From: Bacillota bacterium
GTDB lineage: Bacteria > Bacillota_E > Sulfobacillia > Sulfobacillales > Sulfobacillaceae
Direction: 5' to 3'
Length of the DNA stretch: 5,422 nucleotides
NCBI GenBank assembly: GCA_021820645.1
Contig: JAKADJ010000197.1
Span: 1 to 5,422 of the forward strand
In this document: positions 1 to 5,422 of the stretch, in pieces
Layout: each line of letters begins with the position of its first letter
Numbering within the stretch: position 1 is the stretch's first letter
Translations under genes and position numbers: made by a program
Notes under the pieces: model-generated
Told to the model about the DNA's origin: nothing
Seen by the model: the letters and a program-made list of their open reading frames with translations, nothing else
Database searches by the model: none

Positions 1-203
1 CGGAAGAGTCTCTCGAATGTGATAGCCAGGGACAAGAGATGGACGTCCTATTTAACTCCACATTTATCCTCGATGCGCTGAAGTCTTTAAGCGGTGACGA
101 CCTGATTATGGAACTATCGGGAGTCCAATCTCCGGCAAAAATTTGCGATGCCGATAACCCCCAATACTTTCACATTGTTCTTCCGTTAAGGCAGTTGGTC
201 TAG
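1..203 (+). CDS. dnaN: DNA polymerase III beta subunit (sliding clamp), C-terminal fragment
   Basis: Only the last 66 codons are in the window; the reading frame starts at base 3 and ends at TAG 201-203. The beta clamp is a ring that encircles DNA and tethers the replicative polymerase and other clamp-binding proteins. The fragment reads as the end of clamp domain 3: an FNSTFILDAL segment (fragment residues 17-26), the pattern SGDDLIMELSG, then SPAKI, and finally FHIVLPLRQLV at the very end. The VLPLR stretch corresponds to the C-terminal strand (VMPMRL in E. coli) that lines the hydrophobic pocket for clamp-binding peptides. Its place directly before recF matches the conserved dnaA-dnaN-recF order near the chromosome origin. 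The call rests on these C-terminal motifs and on synteny, since most of the gene lies outside. Confidence 0.93.
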   Translation, partial: EESLECDSQGQEMDVLFNSTFILDALKSLSGDDLIMELSGVQSPAKICDADNPQYFHIVLPLRQLV

Positions 204-209
204 CCTCTG

Positions 210-1286
210 ATGCATGTTGACACGTTGGACATCCACCAATTTCGCAACATTCGCGACGCACACTTGGGTTTAGCCCCACATTTAACCTTGGTGGTTGGCA
301 ACAACGCTCAGGGTAAGACCAACGCGTTGGAAGCCCTCTATCTTGTGCTGCAGGGGCGGTCGTTCCGGACCGGATCCGACCACGATTGGTTTCCTGTGGG
401 CGGCCCGGAATTTTGTGCGATGTCGGCCACGTTGACGTCGGCCCAAGGATCCCAAGAGACGATCCAGTACCGTGTGTCGAAAATCCCGCGATCCCGCATT
501 CATCGCGGCCCGAAGATTCCCGTGGTGTTATTCAATCCCGACGACTTAAATCTCTCAAAAGGATCCCCGAGCGACCGGCGTCGCTTCCTCGACTCGACCC
601 TCTCGGCGTTGAATCCGCGCTACGAGAAAGTTTTGCGTCAGTATCAACATGCACTATTACAGCGTAATCGTGCGTTAAAGGACCCGCGGTTAGCAAGTAC
701 CGTGCAAAGCTTTACTCCGGCGTTAATTAGCCATGGGTTTTATTTATGGAAAGAACGCGATCGAATACTGTTGCCCCTAATCGCGAGTGCGAGCGAAATC
801 CATGAACGGATTACCGACGGAGGTAGGTTGGAGGCCAAGTTTCACTACGGCGGAAGTTCGGTCCCAATTGTATCGGAGGCGGCGTATCAAGCAGCTTTAG
901 ACCAACGCGCCACGGACGAACGGCTCCGCCTGGTGTCATTGGTCGGACCTCACCGCGATGATCTCGAGCTCAGTATTGATGGCAGGTCCGCGGCCACCTT
1001 TGCTTCACAAGGTCAACATCGAGCGATCGCCTTAAGCTTGAAACTAGCGACTTATAACCTCTTGAACCTTGAGTGGGGACGGCCCCCGATAATTCTATTA
1101 GATGACGTATTGTCGGAGCTAGACCCCCAAAGGAGACAAGAACTGCTGTCGGTGATTAGCCGAGATGGGCAACAAACCATCGTGACCGACACCGAAGCCC
1201 GGAGCTACCAGCACCTCAGCCCGACTATTTACCAAGTGGAGCGCGGGACTTTTTACTTGTGGGATCGAAAACATGACAAATCCTAA
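210..1286 (+). CDS. recF: DNA replication and repair protein RecF
   Basis: This 358-residue SMC/ABC-like ATPase acts in the RecFOR pathway, helping to load RecA at single-strand gaps and stalled forks; the length is normal for RecF (about 360-370). Visible motifs in order: the N-terminal strand LDIHQFRNIRD (6-16), Walker A GNNAQGKT (30-37), the RecF-typical PSDRRRFLD (120-128), GPHRDDLEL (246-254), the ABC signature SQGQ (266-269), Walker B ILLDD (295-299, acidic pair D298-D299) and the D-loop SELD (302-305). All catalytic motifs are intact. The ATG at 210 is chosen because the family fold begins only a few residues later. No good Shine-Dalgarno sequence precedes it; the nearest AAGG (188-191) is too far away, so translation probably depends on ribosomes finishing dnaN six bases upstream. 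The 3' end overlaps the next gene by 14 bases. Confidence 0.97.
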   Translation: MHVDTLDIHQFRNIRDAHLGLAPHLTLVVGNNAQGKTNALEALYLVLQGRSFRTGSDHDWFPVGGPEFCAMSATLTSAQGSQETIQYRVSKIPRSRIHRGPKIPVVLFNPDDLNLSKGSPSDRRRFLDSTLSALNPRYEKVLRQYQHALLQRNRALKDPRLASTVQSFTPALISHGFYLWKERDRILLPLIASASEIHERITDGGRLEAKFHYGGSSVPIVSEAAYQAALDQRATDERLRLVSLVGPHRDDLELSIDGRSAATFASQGQHRAIALSLKLATYNLLNLEWGRPPIILLDDVLSELDPQRRQELLSVISRDGQQTIVTDTEARSYQHLSPTIYQVERGTFYLWDRKHDKS

Positions 1287-1800
1287 GACCATACAACAAG
1301 TCTTGGATGACTTAACCGCGCAATATGCATGGGAGACTGCACGGGCGACCAGGCTCTTGGGACAAGTTTGGGCCGATCTGGCCGGGCCTACTGTGGCACG
1401 AAATACCCGGGTTATAAAGGTTCAACACGGTATCATACATCTTGCGGTGACCACGGGAATTTGGAGCCAAGAACTACAATTTATGAAACCAGACCTGATC
1501 TGTCGGCTGAATAGCCGACTATCCCCCGCATTGACGATAGGGGATATTCGGACCCGAGTCTCCATCAAGGCTTTTGCTCCCAAAATCCGGGAGCGGCCTC
1601 ACCGTGGAGAACGTGGTTATTATGCTCCCCATGGGTATCGCTCCGACGCCACCGATCTGGGCCACGCGCTGGAGGTAGCACGCGACCGTTACCGGGAGGC
1701 GGTCAAAGATTGGTTGGAAACGGGGTACCATCGCTGCTCGGTATGCCAGAGCCCCACGTTAGTCGACTACCCGGTTTGCAGCATATGCGAGAGATCTTAG
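1273..1800 (+). CDS. dciA: DUF721 / DciA-family protein with C-terminal zinc-ribbon-like motif
   Basis: This 175-residue protein has an N-terminal DUF721 domain (about 5-97). DciA proteins of this family interact with the replicative helicase DnaB and promote its loading on DNA. Family features seen here are an amphipathic start (IQQVLDDL), the VWADLAGPTVARNTRV segment (32-47), a strand GIIHLAVTT (53-61), then IWSQELQFMKPDL (63-75) with W64 in the place of the conserved family tryptophan, and LNSRL (79-83). Residues 104-125 form an Arg/His/Tyr-rich linker. The C-terminus has C155-x2-C158-x10-C169-x2-C172, a pattern that would suit one zinc ion. The ATG lies inside the end of recF, 14 bases before its stop codon closes, with only a modest GGGA (1261-1264) as ribosome binding site, suggesting translational coupling. 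The family call is firm; the helicase-loader role here is inferred from the family and from synteny, and the zinc motif has no assigned function. Confidence 0.85.
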   Translation: MTNPKTIQQVLDDLTAQYAWETARATRLLGQVWADLAGPTVARNTRVIKVQHGIIHLAVTTGIWSQELQFMKPDLICRLNSRLSPALTIGDIRTRVSIKAFAPKIRERPHRGERGYYAPHGYRSDATDLGHALEVARDRYREAVKDWLETGYHRCSVCQSPTLVDYPVCSICERS

Positions 1801-1902
1801 GGGATTTGACACAATGGGCAGGTGCCTGCAATCTGACAGTCTTTACGGTTTTCGTGTTTCGTCAGTGGTGGTGTAGAATAAGAAGGGGAGAGGGGCTACA
1901 GG
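1801..1902 (+). promoter_or_regulatory. remB upstream region with candidate -10 box and direct repeats
   Basis: This 102-base non-coding gap separates the dciA stop codon from remB. It contains TAGAAT at 1874-1879, which matches five of six bases of the sigma-A -10 consensus and would start transcription near 1886. The hexamer 17 bases upstream (TTCGTG, 1851-1856) is a poor -35 box, so this is a weak or activator-dependent promoter at best. Just upstream lie TTTACGG (1842-1848), TTTCGTG (1850-1856) and TTTCGTC (1857-1863), an imperfect tandem array with a period of about 7 bases. A short inverted repeat GCAGG-TG-CCTGC is at 1818-1829. No stem followed by a T-run is present, so I see no intrinsic terminator for the upstream genes, and read-through into remB is likely. 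Confidence 0.4.
1885..1895 (+). promoter_or_regulatory. Ribosome binding site of remB
   Basis: The purine-rich GGGGAGAGGGG just before the ATG at 1903 includes GAGG (1890-1893), nine bases from the start codon. It is the strongest Shine-Dalgarno match in the first half of the window. It supports the 1903 start and suggests that remB is translated independently, unlike recF and dciA. Confidence 0.75.
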
Positions 1903-2163
1903 ATGTACTTGCATGTGGGACAGGACACCATGGTGGCGACCGATTCCATCGTGGCCATCGTAAGCCGGGACTTGCTAGACACTTCTAAAGACGTCCGGGA
2001 TCTTTATGCGCGAATGCGTTCGGAAGGTAAGGTCGCGGGAAACCTCGAAGATGCCAAGTCGCTCGTGGTAACGTCTACTGGCATCATTCTCTCAACTATT
2101 TCAGCCTACACCTTAATGCGCCGCGCCGATCGCCTTGAAGACCAATTTGATGAGCGCGGATGA
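1903..2163 (+). CDS. remB: RemB-type DUF370 extracellular matrix regulatory protein
   Basis: This 86-residue protein resembles Bacillus subtilis RemB (YaaB, about 81 residues), which sits at the same place between recF and gyrB. In Bacillus, RemA and RemB are needed to activate biofilm matrix genes; RemA is a DNA-binding protein, and the action of RemB is less well defined. Conserved family parts are the N-terminal MYLHVGQDTMVATDSIVAI (1-19) and the C-terminal block from K52 to A75, which includes KSLVVT (52-57) and ISAYTLMRRA (66-75). The middle (24-50) is charged and variable, as is usual in RemB. No signal peptide or membrane segment is visible. The start is supported by a strong ribosome binding site and by the family's MYLH/MYIH beginning. 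Synteny makes RemB rather than RemA the better name. Whether it regulates matrix genes in this organism is unknown. Confidence 0.85.
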   Translation: MYLHVGQDTMVATDSIVAIVSRDLLDTSKDVRDLYARMRSEGKVAGNLEDAKSLVVTSTGIILSTISAYTLMRRADRLEDQFDERG

Positions 2164-2170
2164 GCTCCTA

Positions 2171-2179
2171 TGATATACT
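2171..2179 (+). promoter_or_regulatory. Extended -10 promoter element of gyrB
   Basis: TGATATACT is a TGn extended -10 element followed by TATACT, which matches five of six consensus bases. Transcription would start near 2185-2189. There is no good -35 hexamer at 16-18 bases; TTGATG (2147-2152) is 21 bases away, within the end of remB. Extended -10 promoters can work without a -35 box. It is placed to drive gyrB-gyrA separately from the upstream genes. Gyrase promoters are often induced when DNA relaxes, but nothing in the sequence shows this directly. Confidence 0.6.
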
Positions 2180-2181
2180 GG

Positions 2182-2216
2182 AAACACAAGACCCGGGCGG
2201 GTCTCATCTCGTGTTT
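2182..2216 (+). promoter_or_regulatory. Two-tier inverted repeat in the gyrB leader
   Basis: The inner arms AGACCC (2189-2194) and GGGTCT (2199-2204) pair perfectly around the loop GGGC. The outer arms AAACAC (2182-2187) and GTGTTT (2211-2216) also pair perfectly, separated from the inner stem by one base on the left and six on the right. The structure ends one base before the gyrB ribosome binding site. No T-run follows, so it is not a standard terminator. It could be an RNA structure acting on gyrB translation or mRNA stability, or a protein-binding site near the transcription start. A function is inferred only from position and symmetry. Confidence 0.55.
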
Positions 2217-4147
<1,931 letters not shown>

Positions 4148-4157
4148 AAGCTAAAGC

Positions 4158-4161
4158 GAGG
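4158..4161 (+). promoter_or_regulatory. Ribosome binding site of gyrA
   Basis: GAGG in the 24-base gyrB-gyrA spacer lies ten bases before the ATG at 4172. The spacer holds no visible promoter or terminator, so gyrA is probably co-transcribed with gyrB and initiated from this site. Confidence 0.6.
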
Positions 4162-4171
4162 CTGGACAACG

Positions 4172-5422
4172 ATGGCAAATATCGGCCATGTTATGCCGAT
4201 TGATATTCAAGATGAGATGAAGAAGTCGTACATCGACTATGCGATGAGCGTCATTGTGGGACGTGCATTGCCCGATGTCAAGGATGGGTTAAAGCCGGTA
4301 CATCGCCGGATTCTTTACGCGATGCAAGAGTTGGCCAATACGCCGAACCATCCGCACAAAAAATCTGCGCGTATTGTTGGAGAAGTGCTCGGTCGGTATC
4401 ACCCCCACGGCGATACTGCAGTATACGACGCCATGGTTAGGATGGCGCAGGACTTTTCGATTCGCTATCCGTTAGTTGACGGGCATGGGAATTTCGGCTC
4501 GATGGACGGAGATGCTCCGGCTGCCATGCGGTATACGGAGGTAAGGCTGTCCCAAATTGCCATGGAAATGTTGGCAGACATCGACAAGGATACCGTCGAA
4601 TTTGTTCCCAACTTTGATGAAACCACCAAAGAACCGCTACTTTTACCGTCTAAGATTCCAAACCTCTTAATTAACGGGTCCTCCGGGATCGCGGTGGGCA
4701 TGGCGACGAACATGCCTCCGCATAACCTGACCGAGGTGGCCAACGCGGCCATCTACATGATTGATCATCCCGAGGTCGATATCGACACCTTGATGAAATA
4801 TATACCCGGGCCGGATTTTCCGACGGGCGGGATGATCATGGGCCGGGAAGGCATTAAGTCAGCCTATCACTCGGGTCGGGGCATTATTACCATCCGGGGG
4901 ATTGCCAAAATTGAGGAAGCCGATCGCGCCGGAACCCGGTCACGAATTATCGTCAGCGAGATCCCGTATCAAGTGAATAAAGCGCGCCTCATCGAAAAAA
5001 TTGCCGATCTGGTACATGAGCGCAAGATTGAAGGGATTGCGGACCTACGCGACGAGTCCGATCGCGAGGGCGTCCGTATTGTCATCGACCTCAAACGAGA
5101 TGCCGTGCCGAACGTGGTACTAAACCAACTCTATAAATACACCGCCATGCAACAAACCTTTGGGATTATCCAGCTAGCGTTGGTAGATGGGCGACCCTTA
5201 GTCCTGTCTTTGAAGGAAATTCTGCACTACTTCATCGCCCATAGAAAAGATGTCATCATCCGTCGCACTCGTTTTGAACTGGCCAAAGCCGAGGCGCGCG
5301 CCCACATTTTAGAAGGCCTGCGAATAGCCTTGCAATTCCTTGATGAGGTCATCAGGCTGATTCGGGCGGCAGAGTCCGTGGACGTGGCACGGACCGGCCT
5401 TATGACGCAGTTCGGCCTCTCT
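4172..5422 (+). CDS. gyrA: DNA gyrase subunit A, N-terminal part (cut by window end)
   Basis: GyrA is the DNA-cutting and religating subunit of gyrase, working with the GyrB encoded just upstream. The frame is open for 417 complete codons to the window edge, about half of a usual GyrA (roughly 800-850 residues), so the C-terminal DNA-wrapping domain is not seen. The visible part covers the winged-helix and tower regions and runs into the coiled coil: [30 protein letters not shown] (begins S19; 30 residues long, key residues Y23, R31, K41, H44-R46), [10 protein letters not shown] (77-86), MRYTEVRL (119-126) with the catalytic tyrosine Y121 after R120, [12 protein letters not shown] (168-179) with I173 as the likely DNA-intercalating isoleucine, and near the end FGLS, which begins a conserved GyrA motif. 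Residue T82 and acidic D86 are the quinolone-contact positions (Ser83/Asp87 in E. coli). GyrA rather than ParC is supported by position after gyrB. Confidence 0.97.
   Translation, partial: MANIGHVMPIDIQDEMKKSYIDYAMSVIVGRALPDVKDGLKPVHRRILYAMQELANTPNHPHKKSARIVGEVLGRYHPHGDTAVYDAMVRMAQDFSIRYPLVDGHGNFGSMDGDAPAAMRYTEVRLSQIAMEMLADIDKDTVEFVPNFDETTKEPLLLPSKIPNLLINGSSGIAVGMATNMPPHNLTEVANAAIYMIDHPEVDIDTLMKYIPGPDFPTGGMIMGREGIKSAYHSGRGIITIRGIAKIEEADRAGTRSRIIVSEIPYQVNKARLIEKIADLVHERKIEGIADLRDESDREGVRIVIDLKRDAVPNVVLNQLYKYTAMQQTFGIIQLALVDGRPLVLSLKEILHYFIAHRKDVIIRRTRFELAKAEARAHILEGLRIALQFLDEVIRLIRAAESVDVARTGLMTQFGLS

Noticed and set aside
1806..1811. Perfect TTGACA -35 hexamer after the dciA stop
   Set aside because: At 16-18 bases downstream there are only GCAATC, CAATCT and AATCTG, which are poor -10 boxes. 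No promoter can be supported.
1818..1829. GCAGG-TG-CCTGC inverted repeat as a terminator after dciA
   Set aside because: The stem is short with an unworkably small loop and no T-run follows, so it does not look like an intrinsic terminator.
4465..4752. 95-codon open frame on the minus strand inside gyrA
   Set aside because: It is antisense to highly conserved gyrA codons including the active-site tyrosine region, and shows no family motif.

Overview
The window is an origin-proximal replication and supercoiling cluster, all on the + strand: the end of dnaN (sliding clamp), recF, a DUF721/DciA-family gene, a remB-type DUF370 gene, complete gyrB, and the first half of gyrA, cut by the window edge. 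The remB gene between recF and gyrB is a Firmicutes signature (Bacillus has recF-remB-gyrB-gyrA), and the ~637-residue GyrB without the large insert of E. coli GyrB is also of the Gram-positive type. A DUF721 gene straight after recF is better known from Actinobacteria. This mixture, with slightly GC-rich coding, suggests a deep-branching Firmicutes lineage, for example Sulfobacillus or Symbiobacterium-like bacteria. The genus is inference; no marker gene proves it.

Layout: positions 1-1800 are tightly packed. dnaN ends 6 bases before recF, and recF overlaps dciA by 14 bases, so these three probably share a transcript. A 102-base gap (1801-1902) follows, with a possible -10 box, a small direct-repeat array and a strong ribosome binding site for remB. 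A second gap (2164-2233) carries a good extended -10 element and a two-tier inverted repeat ahead of gyrB. gyrA follows gyrB after 24 bases with its own ribosome binding site, so gyrB-gyrA looks like one operon.

Together: the clamp (DnaN) gives the polymerase its processivity, RecF acts at gaps and stalled forks, the DciA-like protein probably helps load or activate the replicative helicase, and GyrB/GyrA remove the positive supercoils made ahead of the fork. RemB is a small DNA-binding regulator linked to biofilm matrix genes in Bacillus; its place here is conserved synteny rather than an obvious functional link.

I found no mobile element, CRISPR array, tRNA, rRNA or clear intrinsic terminator, and no evidence of a new multi-gene system. 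The points most worth a second look are the structured gyrB leader, the C-terminal zinc-ribbon-like motif on the DciA-family protein, and the mixed gene order.
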